DNA of 64,000 bases, from assembly GCF_900115635.1 (NCBI RefSeq), contig NZ_FOXE01000019.1, positions 1 to 64,000 of the forward strand, given 5' to 3'. Under the pieces are notes generated by a model, which worked only from the letters and a program-made list of their open reading frames with translations, ran no database searches and was not told where the DNA came from. Shown here one piece after another: positions 43,751 to 52,642 of this stretch. The stretch's first letter is position 1. Each line of letters opens with the position of its first letter. The DNA comes from Oscillibacter sp. PC13. Its GTDB lineage: Bacteria; Bacillota; Clostridia; Oscillospirales; Oscillospiraceae. Made by a program: the position numbers and the translations under genes.

Positions 43751-44671
43751 ATGGCGGAAAGACAGGAGAAAGCAGTGGCCCGCTATGAGGCTGCTGCTGC
43801 ATATTTGCCAAGCCGGCTGCGAAAGCTGGCACTGCTGCTGCCGGAAGAAGAGAAAAAAAGAGCAGAGGAGTTCCGCCTTCGGGTAGGACAGCCCATGACG
43901 GTGCTGCTGCCGGAGGGGGAGCTGACGCTGGAGGGTATTGTGAATCCGGAGGAGTTGGAGACGCTTTGCAATCTGGCGACGGAATTCTCACGCTATGCGG
44001 CGGTAGAGACGATGCGGGAGGGGTACCTGCCAGTGCGGGGCGGATTCCGGATTGGCCTGTGCGGCACGGCAGTGATGAAGGACGGTATCAATACAAACCT
44101 GAAGGATCTGTCCTCTGCGGTGATCCGGATTGCCCGCGAGCAAAGAGGCATTGCGGATCCGCTGGTATCCAGGCTGTTCCGGGATGGAGAATTTGCCAGT
44201 ACGCTGATTCTCTCACCGCCCGGCGGAGGCAAGACCACTTTGCTGCGGGATATGGTCCGCTGCCTTTCCGACGGCGCGCCGGAGCGCGAGGCCAAACGAG
44301 TCTCCCTGATTGACGAGCGCGGAGAGGTAGCGGTGATATACCGGGGAGAGCCGCAGATGGATGTGGGGATGCATACGGATGTGCTGGATGCCTGTCCGAA
44401 GGCACTGGGAATTCCCATTGTCCTGCGGGCCATGAACCCACAGATTATTGCATTGGATGAGATCACCGTGCGGGAGGACCTGAAGGCAGTGGCGATGGCG
44501 TCTGGCTGCGGTGTCCGTCTGTTGGCCACCATCCACGCGGCTGATGTGGCAGAGCTGCTGCAGAAGCCGCTGTATGCGGCGCTGCTGGAAGACCGGGTAT
44601 TCCGACTTGCCGTGCGGATTACACGGACGGAGACGGGCCGGGCTTACGAAGTGGAGGAACTGCCATGCTGA
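43751..44671 (+). CDS. spoIIIAA: Stage III sporulation protein AA (ATPase)
   Basis: 306 residues, related to type II/IV secretion ATPases. Walker A is SPPGGGKTTLLRDM (near 155-168), Walker B IIALDEITV, and VSLIDERGEVAV lies between. SpoIIIAA powers the mother-cell half of the feeding-tube channel that keeps sigma-G active in the forespore. It opens the eight-gene spoIIIA operon and overlaps spoIIIAB by 7 nt. GGAGGGA precedes the ATG. No convincing sigma-E promoter was pinned down. Confidence 0.95.
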   Translation: MAERQEKAVARYEAAAAYLPSRLRKLALLLPEEEKKRAEEFRLRVGQPMTVLLPEGELTLEGIVNPEELETLCNLATEFSRYAAVETMREGYLPVRGGFRIGLCGTAVMKDGINTNLKDLSSAVIRIAREQRGIADPLVSRLFRDGEFASTLILSPPGGGKTTLLRDMVRCLSDGAPEREAKRVSLIDERGEVAVIYRGEPQMDVGMHTDVLDACPKALGIPIVLRAMNPQIIALDEITVREDLKAVAMASGCGVRLLATIHAADVAELLQKPLYAALLEDRVFRLAVRITRTETGRAYEVEELPC

Positions 44672-45162
44672 AGCTGCTTGGAAGTATCTGCATCTTCGGC
44701 GGCGGAATCCTGGTTTGGTGGGTTCAGGTGGCGGATTGCAGACGGGAACTGGACACTTTGACAGAACTGGCTTCCTTATTGGGACACATGGCTGAGGAGA
44801 TCCGTATGACCCGTACGCCGCTGCCGCTTCTTTTGGACAGGCTGAAACAGGGACGCACAACCGCTGCGGCCAATTTTTTGGAAAAGGTATCAGCTACAGC
44901 GCGGCGGGGAGACAGTGTGACTTTAGCCTGGCAGGAAGCTTCCGGCGGACTTCCGCTGGAGGATGAGGAGATGGCAGTGCTGCGGGAGGCCGGAACCTGT
45001 CTGACCGGGGATGAGGCGCATATCTGCCAGGGGCTTATGCTGGCCTCGGCCCGCCTGTCCCAAAGCGCGGAGGAAAAACGCCGACGGAAACCGGAGCGGG
45101 AGCGCCGGGCCACGGCGCTGAGCTTTTCCGCTGCCGCTCTGCTGGTGATTTTACTGATATGA
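44665..45162 (+). CDS. spoIIIAB: Stage III sporulation protein AB
   Basis: 165 residues. N-terminal membrane helix (KLLGSICIFGGGILVWW), a GspF-like helical middle with LLDRLKQG, and a C-terminal hydrophobic helix (FSAAALLVILLI). It is an inner-membrane platform part of the SpoIIIA-SpoIIQ channel. The gene overlaps spoIIIAA. Confidence 0.92.
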   Translation: MLKLLGSICIFGGGILVWWVQVADCRRELDTLTELASLLGHMAEEIRMTRTPLPLLLDRLKQGRTTAAANFLEKVSATARRGDSVTLAWQEASGGLPLEDEEMAVLREAGTCLTGDEAHICQGLMLASARLSQSAEEKRRRKPERERRATALSFSAAALLVILLI

Positions 45163-45172
45163 GGGTACACAT

Positions 45173-45367
45173 ATGGATGTGGATTTGATTTTTAAAATCG
45201 CCGCCATCGGCATTCTGGTGGCGGTGCTGAACCAGTTGTTGGTGCGCTCAGGCCGGGAGGAACAGGCGATGATGACCACTCTGGCGGGACTGGTGGTGGT
45301 GCTGATGATTATGGTACAGGAGATCAGCGACCTGTTTGATCTTATCAAAAACCTGTTTCATTTCTGA
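45173..45367 (+). CDS. spoIIIAC: Stage III sporulation protein AC
   Basis: 64 residues, two membrane helices, with LIFKIAAIGILVAVLNQLL and the short basic turn RSGREEQA that marks the AC/AD family. Member of the mother-cell channel base. Confidence 0.92.
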   Translation: MDVDLIFKIAAIGILVAVLNQLLVRSGREEQAMMTTLAGLVVVLMIMVQEISDLFDLIKNLFHF

Positions 45368-45369
45368 CG

Positions 45370-45759
45370 ATGGAACAGATCATTCAGGTGACAGGGATCT
45401 GCGTGGTGGGGGCGCTGCTGGCCCTGGTGGTGAAGCGGGGAAGTTCAGAGACGGCACTGCTGCTGACGCTGGCCGCTGCGGTGACGGTACTGCTGTTTCT
45501 GGCCGGTGCCATGGAAGACCTGGTGGCCTTTTTGGAAGAGCTGGGAGAACAGAGCGGCGTTTCTATGGATTTGTTTATTCCCCTGTATAAGACTGTGGGG
45601 ATTGCCTTGGTAGTGAAGGTTGGAAGCAGCCTTTGCAGGGACGCGGGAGAATCTGCTTTGGGATCTGTCGTGGAGACAGCGGGGGCAGTTTGCGCTCTGC
45701 TGGTGGCATTGCCCTTGATGCGGGCAGTGTTGTCGCTGCTGCGGGAGTTGATGCAATGA
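45370..45759 (+). CDS. spoIIIAD: Stage III sporulation protein AD
   Basis: 129 residues with an AC-like first half (ALLALVVKRGSSETALLLTLAA) and a second pair of helices. Only 2 nt separate it from spoIIIAC, and its TGA overlaps the spoIIIAE ATG. Confidence 0.92.
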   Translation: MEQIIQVTGICVVGALLALVVKRGSSETALLLTLAAAVTVLLFLAGAMEDLVAFLEELGEQSGVSMDLFIPLYKTVGIALVVKVGSSLCRDAGESALGSVVETAGAVCALLVALPLMRAVLSLLRELMQ

Positions 45760-46832
45760 AACAGCTGTGCATGGCGATCTTGGTTATAGCGGCACTGACA
45801 GTTGGGGCCTCTGCCGCAGATATACCGATGGAACTGGAAAAGGCTTTGCCGGAGAGAGCGGAAGAACTGCTGCGGGATGCGGATATTTCGGGTGTGGACG
45901 GGTTGTCCGGCGGAGTCGAAAATATTTTGGACTGGATGGCCTCGCAGGTACAAGCCGTTTTCCGTCAACGGGTAAAAGGGGCGGCAGCCGTGTTGCTGGT
46001 GGTGGTGTTGTGCAGTGCGGTGGACGGGTTCTACCAGGGTGCATCCAGCAAGACGACGTTATTCCTGCCCATGGTGGGGGCGCTTTCTGTAACAGTTGCG
46101 GCGGCGGGAAGCCTGGATACCCTCATCGGCCTGGGCGCCGAGACAATCGACCAGCTGTCCATATTTTCCGAGGTTCTGCTGCCGACGCTGGCAGCGGCCA
46201 CGGCGGCCAGCGGTGCCATTGCAACCGCCACTGTACAGCAGGTAACGACGGTGCTTTTTGTGGATTTGCTGCTGCGGCTGATTGATGGGCTGCTGCTGCC
46301 ATTGGTATATCTCTACATCGGAGTGCTGACTGCCTCCGCCATGCTGCCGGAGAATCGTCTGAATGCCATTGCGGACGCACTGAAAAAAGTAATTGTCTGG
46401 ATTTTGACGACAGCATTGCTGGTGTTTACGCTGTACCTCTCTATGGCGCGGGTAATCTCGGGGTCCGCGGACGGAATGACAGTGAAGGTGGCAAAGACGG
46501 CCATTTCTGGTGTAATCCCAGTGGTGGGAGGCATTATTTCAGAGGCGTCAGAAACCGTGTTGGCAGGTGCTGGAATGCTGAAGAATACCATAGGCGTCTT
46601 CGGCACCCTTGCGATTTTGGCGGCCTGCGCCTATCCTTTTTTGCAGCTGGGCATACAATATCTTCTCTATAAGCTGACCGCCTTTCTGGCGGCCACTGTA
46701 GGGGCACCGGGACTGTGCAAGCTGATTGACGGCCTTGGCGGCGCCTTTGGTTTGGTGCTGGGAATGACAGGAGCCTGCGCGCTTTTGCTGCTTATATCCG
46801 TGCTCTCCTCCGTGGCGGCGGTGGTTCCATGA
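45756..46832 (+). CDS. spoIIIAE: Stage III sporulation protein AE
   Basis: 358 residues: a signal peptide (KQLCMAILVIAALTVGASAA), a short outer segment, then about seven to eight membrane helices with QVTTVLFVDLLLRLIDGLLLP and the conserved VAKTAISGVIPVVGGIIS. It is the polytopic channel component. ATG at 45756 overlaps the spoIIIAD stop (ATGA); a longer open frame inside spoIIIAD was not used. Confidence 0.94.
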   Translation: MKQLCMAILVIAALTVGASAADIPMELEKALPERAEELLRDADISGVDGLSGGVENILDWMASQVQAVFRQRVKGAAAVLLVVVLCSAVDGFYQGASSKTTLFLPMVGALSVTVAAAGSLDTLIGLGAETIDQLSIFSEVLLPTLAAATAASGAIATATVQQVTTVLFVDLLLRLIDGLLLPLVYLYIGVLTASAMLPENRLNAIADALKKVIVWILTTALLVFTLYLSMARVISGSADGMTVKVAKTAISGVIPVVGGIISEASETVLAGAGMLKNTIGVFGTLAILAACAYPFLQLGIQYLLYKLTAFLAATVGAPGLCKLIDGLGGAFGLVLGMTGACALLLLISVLSSVAAVVP

Positions 46833-47314
46833 TAGCGGCGCTGAGGGAGTGGCTTTTGACAGTGGTGATGGTGACGCTGCTGCTATCTGTAGCCCAGACA
46901 TTGATTCCGGAGGGAAGCATCCGGAAAATTGCCTCCTTCACCGGTGGGTTGATTTTACTGGCAACCCTGCTGCAGCCGGTGCTGCGAACGGACATTGGGC
47001 GGCTGCGGCTGGATTTCGGCAGCTATGCATCCGCCGTCGAGGAACGGCAGACAGAATTGGAATCTGTGCAGAAAGAGGAGCTCTCGGCAATCATAGCGGA
47101 GCGGACGGAAGCATATATATCGGACAAAGCCGGCGCGCTGGGGCTGTCGGTCACAGCCAGAGTGCAGGTAGAGACCGGGGAGGACGGCGTGCCCTATCCG
47201 GCGGCGGTGGAAGTGGACGGCCCCAGGTCGGAGGAACTGGCGGACTACATGGAGCAGGAATTGGGGATCCAGGCGGAGAGGCAGGTTTGGAATGGACAGG
47301 AAAGCGAAAGCTGA
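46829..47314 (+). CDS. spoIIIAF: Stage III sporulation protein AF
   Basis: 161 residues. Two N-terminal helices with SVAQTLIPEGSIRKIASFTGGLILLATLL, the family signature, and an exported ring-building-motif domain after residue 70. It starts 4 nt inside spoIIIAE. Confidence 0.92.
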   Translation: MIAALREWLLTVVMVTLLLSVAQTLIPEGSIRKIASFTGGLILLATLLQPVLRTDIGRLRLDFGSYASAVEERQTELESVQKEELSAIIAERTEAYISDKAGALGLSVTARVQVETGEDGVPYPAAVEVDGPRSEELADYMEQELGIQAERQVWNGQESES

Positions 47315-47810
47315 AGGGGTGCGAAAGGCATGGGACAAATACAAACTCGTAGCGCTGGTGGTGCTGATGGGCGTCGTGCTGCTGCTATGGCCGAGTGGGA
47401 GGAGCGGAACACCGGCGGCAGGCGGGCAGGCGGTGTCTTCAGCGGACGTGGCGGACGTGCAAAAAGAGATGGAGGAGATTCTCTCCAAAATCAGCGGCGT
47501 TGGACAGGTGCAGCTGATGCTGACCATGGAGACGGACGGCGAGCGGCGGCTGGCACAGGATATGGAGCTTTCCTACAGTGGCTCCATGTCCGCGCCGGAG
47601 GACTACTCCCGCCGCTCGGAAACCGTACTGGTGGACGGCGGCAGCGGCGACGAGACGGTGGTGACCCAGACACGGTATCCCGCATATCGCGGCGCGCTGG
47701 TGGTATGCGAGGGCGGGAGCCGGGCAGATGTGAAGCTGGCGGTGACACAGGCGGTGGCGGCACTGACAGGCCTCTCCGCCGACCGCATCACAGTGGCAAA
47801 ATGGCAGTGA
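47292..47810 (+). CDS. spoIIIAG: Stage III sporulation protein AG
   Basis: 172 residues. One membrane anchor (YKLVALVVLMGVVLLLWP) and an exported RBM domain with EEILSKISGVGQVQLMLTM and a late VVCEGGSRADVKLAVTQAV. SpoIIIAG forms the large ring of the channel. It overlaps spoIIIAF by 23 nt. Confidence 0.93.
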   Translation: MDRKAKAEGVRKAWDKYKLVALVVLMGVVLLLWPSGRSGTPAAGGQAVSSADVADVQKEMEEILSKISGVGQVQLMLTMETDGERRLAQDMELSYSGSMSAPEDYSRRSETVLVDGGSGDETVVTQTRYPAYRGALVVCEGGSRADVKLAVTQAVAALTGLSADRITVAKWQ

Positions 47811-47833
47811 TTATTTGGAGGAGGAAGAAACCT

Positions 47834-48400
47834 ATGAGTGCGAGACTGAGAAGAAATGCAGTGGTGCTCACCATGGCGGTGCTGGTGTGTGCAGCGGTGG
47901 CACTGAACTGGAAGTTTACCGGCGAGCAGGCGGCAGAGGAGGCGGGAACCAAAATTCTGGGAGAAGCGGCGCTGGTGTCGGGCCAGGAGACGGACGGCAC
48001 GGACGAAAACGGCGCGCCGCTGGACGAGAACGCGGTCTATACGGGATCGGACTATTTTGCTTCCGCCCGTCTGACCCGGCAGCAAGCTAGGGACAACGCC
48101 ATCTCCCTGCTGCAGGAGGCGGCGCAGCAGGAGGATGCGGACACAGCGGTTGCAAACGAGGCCTCCGAGGGAATTCAGGTACTGGCGTCCTATACATTGA
48201 AAGAGGCACAGATTGAAAACCTGGTAACGGCCAAGGGCTATACCGACTGCGTGGCCTTCATGGGGGACGAGAGCGTCAGCGTGGTGGTATCCACGGCAAG
48301 CGGTGATCTCACCAGCGAGGATGTGGCAAAAATTGCTGACATTGCCATGACGGAAACCGGCTATCCGGCGAGTTCTGTCAAAATCATGGCGGCAAATTAG
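47834..48400 (+). CDS. spoIIIAH: Stage III sporulation protein AH
   Basis: 188 residues. N-terminal anchor (AVVLTMAVLVCAAVALNW), a Gly/Glu/Asp-rich linker, and a YscJ-like RBM domain after about residue 80 with YFASARLTRQQARDNA and MTETGYPASSVKIM. SpoIIIAH binds SpoIIQ in the forespore membrane. ATG at 47834 follows GGAGGAAG; the larger frame from 47330 lies in spoIIIAG. Confidence 0.93.
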   Translation: MSARLRRNAVVLTMAVLVCAAVALNWKFTGEQAAEEAGTKILGEAALVSGQETDGTDENGAPLDENAVYTGSDYFASARLTRQQARDNAISLLQEAAQQEDADTAVANEASEGIQVLASYTLKEAQIENLVTAKGYTDCVAFMGDESVSVVVSTASGDLTSEDVAKIADIAMTETGYPASSVKIMAAN

Positions 48401-48491
48401 CTGTTGTATTTTCCGGCGTATCATGGTACAATATCTATTCAGAGAAAACCCATTTTTACCAAGGACACCACGGATAAGGAGAGTCAGTACA

Positions 48492-48869
48492 ATGGGCGAA
48501 AGCAAGGAATACATGACGCTGCCGGAGGAAAACGGAAGCATCAATATATCAGAGGAAGTCATTGCAGCCATTGCTGTGGGCGCTGTGCGGGATGTGGAAG
48601 GCGTGTCCGGCATGATGACCAACCTGGGCGGCAGTGTGACGGATTTGGTCAACAATAAGAAAAACGCCCAGAAGGGCGTCAAGGGCGTCAAAATCGATAT
48701 GACGGGGACGGCGCTGGTGCTGGACATTTATTTGACAGTGGCGTTCGGCCATCCGATTCCCGAAGTGGCGGAAAACGCCCAGAAGGCGGTTATTTCTTCG
48801 GTGGAGGCGATGACCGGCTGCTCCGTGGGAGCGGTGAACGTCCATGTGGGCGGTGTGACCTTGGCCTGA
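48492..48869 (+). CDS. Asp23/Gls24 family envelope stress protein
   Basis: 125 residues. INISEEVIAAIAVGAVRDVEGVSGM and the VNVHVGGVTLA end are Asp23/DUF322 hallmarks. In clostridia this gene (YqhY/AmaP-like) regularly sits between spoIIIAH and nusB; it has been linked with envelope stress and fatty-acid carboxylase control. AAGGAG lies before the ATG at 48492. Confidence 0.9.
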   Translation: MGESKEYMTLPEENGSINISEEVIAAIAVGAVRDVEGVSGMMTNLGGSVTDLVNNKKNAQKGVKGVKIDMTGTALVLDIYLTVAFGHPIPEVAENAQKAVISSVEAMTGCSVGAVNVHVGGVTLA

Positions 48870-48914
48870 GGCCGGATGTGTTTGAACGAGAGAGAAAAAA
48901 GGACGTAAAACGAT

Positions 48915-49364
48915 ATGGTACGGAATACCGCACGGGAAATTGCAATTCATCTATCCTACGAACTGAGCTTTAACGACAGGCCGATTGACACGCTGCTGGA
49001 CGAGCGGCTGACGGCAGACACTTTCGCCACGCTGGCGGGAGAGGATGCCGTCTATGCCGAGGCACCCAACGCCAAGCAGGCGGAGTATATCCGCCGTCTG
49101 GTCAAGGGTGTGGCGGAGCATGGCGCGGAATTGGACGGGTATATTGCGAAGTATGCCAAGGGCTGGAACTTCGCCCGGATTCCGCTGGTGGCTTCTGCCA
49201 TCATGCGGGTGGCCATGTACGAGATTTTGTATATGCCGGACATCCCCAACGGCGCCTCCATCAACGAGGCGGTGGAAATTGCCAAGAAGTATGAGACGCC
49301 GGAGACGGTGAAATTCATCAACGGGATTCTGGGCAGCTTTGTGCGGCAGGAAATTTCCGAATAA
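48915..49364 (+). CDS. nusB: Transcription antitermination factor NusB
   Basis: 149 residues, all helical. RNTAREIAIHLSYELSF at the start and the end IPNGASINEAVEIAKKYETP with FINGILGSFVRQ are the NusB signature. It binds NusE and boxA RNA for rRNA antitermination. Start ATG at 48915; the ribosome site is weak (GGACG). Confidence 0.92.
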   Translation: MVRNTAREIAIHLSYELSFNDRPIDTLLDERLTADTFATLAGEDAVYAEAPNAKQAEYIRRLVKGVAEHGAELDGYIAKYAKGWNFARIPLVASAIMRVAMYEILYMPDIPNGASINEAVEIAKKYETPETVKFINGILGSFVRQEISE

Positions 49365-49465
49365 CAAAGAGATAAAAGAGCGGGACGCGGCGGGTGACCG
49401 CCGCTGTCCGGCTCTGTTTTTCATGCAGACGCGGGCTTTTACAGCTGAGACAGAAGGAGGATGGA

Positions 49466-50683
49466 ATGGAACAGCATATCTTCGGTGTGGCCGAGGTCAA
49501 CAATTTGGTAAAGCTTTTACTGGACGGCGAACCGATGCTACAGAATATCTGTGTCCGCGGCGAGTTGTCCAACTATAAAATGTACCCGTCCGGCCACCAT
49601 TACTTCACTCTAAAGGACGCCGAGGGCGCACTGAGGTGCGTGATGTTCAAAGGCGCGGCTATGAAGCTCCGGTTCCGGCCCGAGAACGGCATGAAGGTGA
49701 TTGCCCAGGGGCGTATCACGGTTTTCCCCCGGGACGGCGCCTATCAGCTTTACTGCAATACCCTGACGCCGGAGGGCGTGGGGGATTTGGCGGTGGCCTT
49801 TGAGCAGCTGAAGGCAAAGCTTTACGCCGAAGGACTGTTTGACCAGGCCCACAAAAAACCACTGCCGCCATATCCGGAGAGAATTGCCGTTGTTACGTCC
49901 TCGGCCGGGGCGGCGGTTCACGATATGATCCGCATTCTGCGCCGCCGGTACCCCATTGCAAAAGTGATTCTTTTGCCCGTGCGGGTGCAGGGCGCGGAGG
50001 CACCGCCAGAGATTGCCGGCGCCATTCGGTATGCCAACCGCTGGAAAGTGGGAGACTTGATCATCACCGGCCGGGGCGGCGGATCTATGGAGGATCTCTG
50101 GGCGTTTAATGATGAGCGGGTGGCAAGAGCTATCTATGACTCCGAGCTTCCGGTGATTTCCGCCGTCGGCCATGAGCCGGATGTGACCATCTCGGACTTT
50201 GTGGCAGATGTCCGGGCTTCCACGCCCTCCAACGCGGCGGAGATTGCCGTGCCGGATCAGGCGGATTTGCTGCGGTGGCTCCGGGGAGCGGGAGAACGGA
50301 TGAGCCAGAGTGAGGCGGCGCGGCTGGAGACCCTGCGCCAGCGGCTGGAGCTGCTGGCAAGCAAGCGGGTCATGACAAACCAGTTGGCCTACGTGCAGGA
50401 TAAGCGGATGGAGCTGGTGCATCTCCAGCAGCGGGTAGGGGATCTCTCCGGCGCATTGGTGGCCAGAAAGAGGGAGAAGTTCTCCATGCTGTCCGCGTCC
50501 CTGGATGCGATGAGTCCGCTGAAGGTACTAGGCCGGGGATATGCCATGGCACAAAATGAAACAGGCGGTATTTTGAAAAGTTATCGGGATGTGGCAGCCG
50601 GAGACCGGGTGTCCGTCACGCTGGGAGAGGGCGGCTTCCATTGCACGGTGGACAAGCCCTATGCAAAGGAGAATGCGAAATGA
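49466..50683 (+). CDS. xseA: Exodeoxyribonuclease VII large subunit
   Basis: 405 residues: an N-terminal OB fold (FGVAEVNNLVKLLLDGEP, ICVRGELSNYK), the catalytic domain with RIAVVTSSAGAAVHDMI, DLIITGRGGGSMEDLWAFND and SAVGHEPDVTISDFVADVRA, and a coiled-coil tail. It cuts single-stranded DNA to oligonucleotides with XseB. ATG at 49466 is 5 nt after AAGGAGG. Coupled to xseB by ATGA. Confidence 0.95.
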   Translation: MEQHIFGVAEVNNLVKLLLDGEPMLQNICVRGELSNYKMYPSGHHYFTLKDAEGALRCVMFKGAAMKLRFRPENGMKVIAQGRITVFPRDGAYQLYCNTLTPEGVGDLAVAFEQLKAKLYAEGLFDQAHKKPLPPYPERIAVVTSSAGAAVHDMIRILRRRYPIAKVILLPVRVQGAEAPPEIAGAIRYANRWKVGDLIITGRGGGSMEDLWAFNDERVARAIYDSELPVISAVGHEPDVTISDFVADVRASTPSNAAEIAVPDQADLLRWLRGAGERMSQSEAARLETLRQRLELLASKRVMTNQLAYVQDKRMELVHLQQRVGDLSGALVARKREKFSMLSASLDAMSPLKVLGRGYAMAQNETGGILKSYRDVAAGDRVSVTLGEGGFHCTVDKPYAKENAK

Positions 50684-50916
50684 GCGCAAAGAAGGCAACG
50701 TTTGAGCAGCAGATTCAGCGGCTTGAGGAGATTGTGACCGCACTGGAAAAGGGAGACGCCCAACTGGCGGAGTCCCTGAAGCTGTTTGAGGAGGGCACCA
50801 AGCTGATTGCCGCCTGTTCTAAAGAACTGGATCAGGCGGAGCAGCAGGTAGTGAAGCTGATGAAGGGCGCAGATGGCGCGCCGGTAGAACTGCCTTTTGA
50901 GGAAAAAGAGGAGTGA
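50680..50916 (+). CDS. xseB: Exodeoxyribonuclease VII small subunit
   Basis: 78 residues. FEQQIQRLEEIVTALEKGD and SLKLFEEGTKLIAACSKEL match XseB. Its ATG overlaps the xseA stop and its stop lies just before ispA. Confidence 0.94.
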   Translation: MSAKKATFEQQIQRLEEIVTALEKGDAQLAESLKLFEEGTKLIAACSKELDQAEQQVVKLMKGADGAPVELPFEEKEE

Positions 50917-50918
50917 AC

Positions 50919-51797
50919 ATGGACAAGCAGGCGTTTGATGCCCGGTATGAGACATACAACCGGGCGGTGGAAGCTTATCTGGATGGCCTTTTTTGCAAAG
51001 AGACCGCATGGAAGGATTTATATGAATCCATGCGGTACAGCCTGCTGGCAGGCGGCAAGCGCATCCGCCCCGTTTTGACATTGGAATTCGCCCGGCTGGG
51101 CGGAATGGATTGGCGGAAGGCCCTGCCGGTAGCCTGCGCATTGGAACTGGTGCATACCTATTCCCTGATTCATGACGATTTGCCCTGCATGGATGACGAT
51201 GATCTCCGCCGGGGAAAGCCAACCAACCACAAGGTCTTTGGCGAAACCATGGCGGTACTGGCAGGTGACGCCCTGCAGCCGGAGGCATATCGGCTGATTT
51301 TGACAGCGCCGGATCTGAGTGCGGAGCGCCGGGCAGCCTGTGCGCTGATTTTGGCGACGGCCTCCGGGGCAGATGGTATGGTGGGCGGACAGGTGCTGGA
51401 TACGCTTCATGAGCCAAAGACGGAGCCGGAACTGCGGCAAGTGCATCAACTGAAAACCAGCGCGATGATTTCGGCGGCCTGCCGGATGGGATGCGCAGCT
51501 GCTGGCACAGGGGAGGAGCTGCAGCAGGCTGCTGCAGAATATGCACGGCAGCTTGGCCTGGCGTTCCAAATCCGGGATGACATGCTGGACGTGGTGGGCG
51601 ACGAGCAGGTTTTTGGAAAGCCCATCGGCTCTGACGCGGAAGAGGGAAAGATTACATTTGTGAATATTTTGGGTCTGGCTGGCTGTGATGCTGCTGTGCT
51701 GGACTGTACGGAAAGGGCCAAGGCTGCCATAGAGAATGTGGAAGGGCGGGAATTCCTCTGCCGGATGGCAGATCAGTTGGCAGAACGGAAGCGATAA
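50919..51797 (+). CDS. ispA: Farnesyl diphosphate synthase-type polyprenyl synthetase
   Basis: 292 residues. First aspartate-rich motif HDDLPCMDDDDLRRGKPTNH, second FQIRDDMLDVVGD; GGKRIRP binds IPP. It makes C15 (possibly C20) prenyl diphosphates for undecaprenyl phosphate and quinone-like lipids. ATG at 50919 is preferred over the GTG at 50913, since GAGGAG overlaps the latter. In many relatives dxs and tlyA follow; here a terminator ends the cluster. Confidence 0.92.
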   Translation: MDKQAFDARYETYNRAVEAYLDGLFCKETAWKDLYESMRYSLLAGGKRIRPVLTLEFARLGGMDWRKALPVACALELVHTYSLIHDDLPCMDDDDLRRGKPTNHKVFGETMAVLAGDALQPEAYRLILTAPDLSAERRAACALILATASGADGMVGGQVLDTLHEPKTEPELRQVHQLKTSAMISAACRMGCAAAGTGEELQQAAAEYARQLGLAFQIRDDMLDVVGDEQVFGKPIGSDAEEGKITFVNILGLAGCDAAVLDCTERAKAAIENVEGREFLCRMADQLAERKR

Positions 51798-51810
51798 AAG
51801 ACAATAGTGG

Positions 51811-51850
51811 GTGGCCGCTTTTCCCCAAAAGGAGAGTAGCGGCCACTCTT
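51811..51850 (+). terminator. Terminator after ispA
   Basis: GTGGCCGCT / AGCGGCCAC, with an 18-nt loop and TCTTTG after it. Confidence 0.6.
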
Positions 51851-51951
51851 TGTGAAAGACTGAGAATGGTATTCTGTTATTGCGCATATAAATTGTTTGA
51901 TGGATATTCATATTTTTTACAAAAAGGCAGTACGCACCGCCTTATACATAA

Positions 51952-52002
51952 CTTTGAATTTTTGATGAGCGAAGCAAAAAACTAGTTTATCAAAATTCAA
52001 AG
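51952..52002. repeat. Long AT-rich inverted repeat
   Basis: CTTTGAATTTTTGAT (51952-51966) matches the reverse complement of ATCAAAATTCAAAG (51989-52002), one extra T aside, with a 22-nt loop. It is not followed by a U-tract. Nature unknown: a small mobile-element end, a folded RNA, or a leftover of decay are possible. Confidence 0.5.
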
Positions 52003-52122
52003 CAACTGCAACACGCAAAGCAGCCAAAAACAATCACAAACGATTAATAGCGTAATCGCAATCTACTCAGTATGATAGCAAGAAAATGAAACGTAGAGGC
52101 CAATGATGGACAAAGATATTGG

Positions 52123-52396
52123 CTATAGAAATCCGACAGAAGAAGGGATACAAGCGCAATCAGAGTTCATTGCCGCCGAGGCTGGCTGCCGCGTTGAGAT
52201 TTCTGCGGGAGCTTCGCTGATTGGGATGCCGTCGTTTGAAAAGCTCATCAGCGTTTTTCCAAATGACAGGGCAAATTGGGTTGCGTTGCTTGCAAGAGCC
52301 GCTTACAAATCTTGGGCCCGAAAGGTGAAGAAGTGAACACGGTCCAAGTCCAGAGAGAAAAGTTTCAGCCCCCAAGCAAATTGCTTGGGGGCTTTT
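52123..52396 (+). repeat. 275-bp repeat, copy A (two copies in window)
   Basis: This segment aligns over its full length with 57811-58085, at roughly three-quarters identity by eye and in the same orientation. It ends with a terminator-like stem, AGCCCCCAAGC / GCTTGGGGGCT (52367-52393) plus TTTT. An open frame of 77 codons from 52103 runs through it, but copy B breaks that frame by single-base gaps, so coding is doubtful. Candidates are a structured RNA, a short mobile element, or a decayed gene common to relatives. Confidence 0.65.
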
Positions 52397-52481
52397 AGGC
52401 TTTAGCGGCTTTGATAGAAAATCTCAATGGCAGGACTGCAGATATGCGCCGTTTGTGCTATTGGACATTGCGCATCTTCTT

Positions 52482-52541
52482 TCCGCCGGTATTCAGTTTC
52501 CTGTATGGTGGATCCAGAACTTTCTCGTAATCGGTTCCTTT
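52482..52541 (+). pseudogene. Short remnant of a TRAP small-permease gene (dctQ-like)
   Basis: Translation gives SAGIQFPVWWIQNFLVIGSF, matching 15 of 20 residues of SAGLQFPMWWPQSFLLIGSF in the intact DctQ encoded at 59545-60033; the DNA is similar too. No start, stop or other part of the gene was found around it. Together with repeat copy A just upstream it may be what remains of a second repeat-TRAP locus. Confidence 0.5.
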
Positions 52542-52642
52542 CCTATATGCAGCCGGGGAACGCTGACCATGTGCGGATTTTAACAAAAATGCGCGGTGCG
52601 CAATGCATCCACTGAGACATGCGAAGATCGGGACGATGGAAT

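Noticed and set aside
52103..52336. 77-codon ORF as a real gene
   Set aside because: It lies in repeat copy A; copy B breaks the frame by indels, and no ribosome site of quality precedes it.
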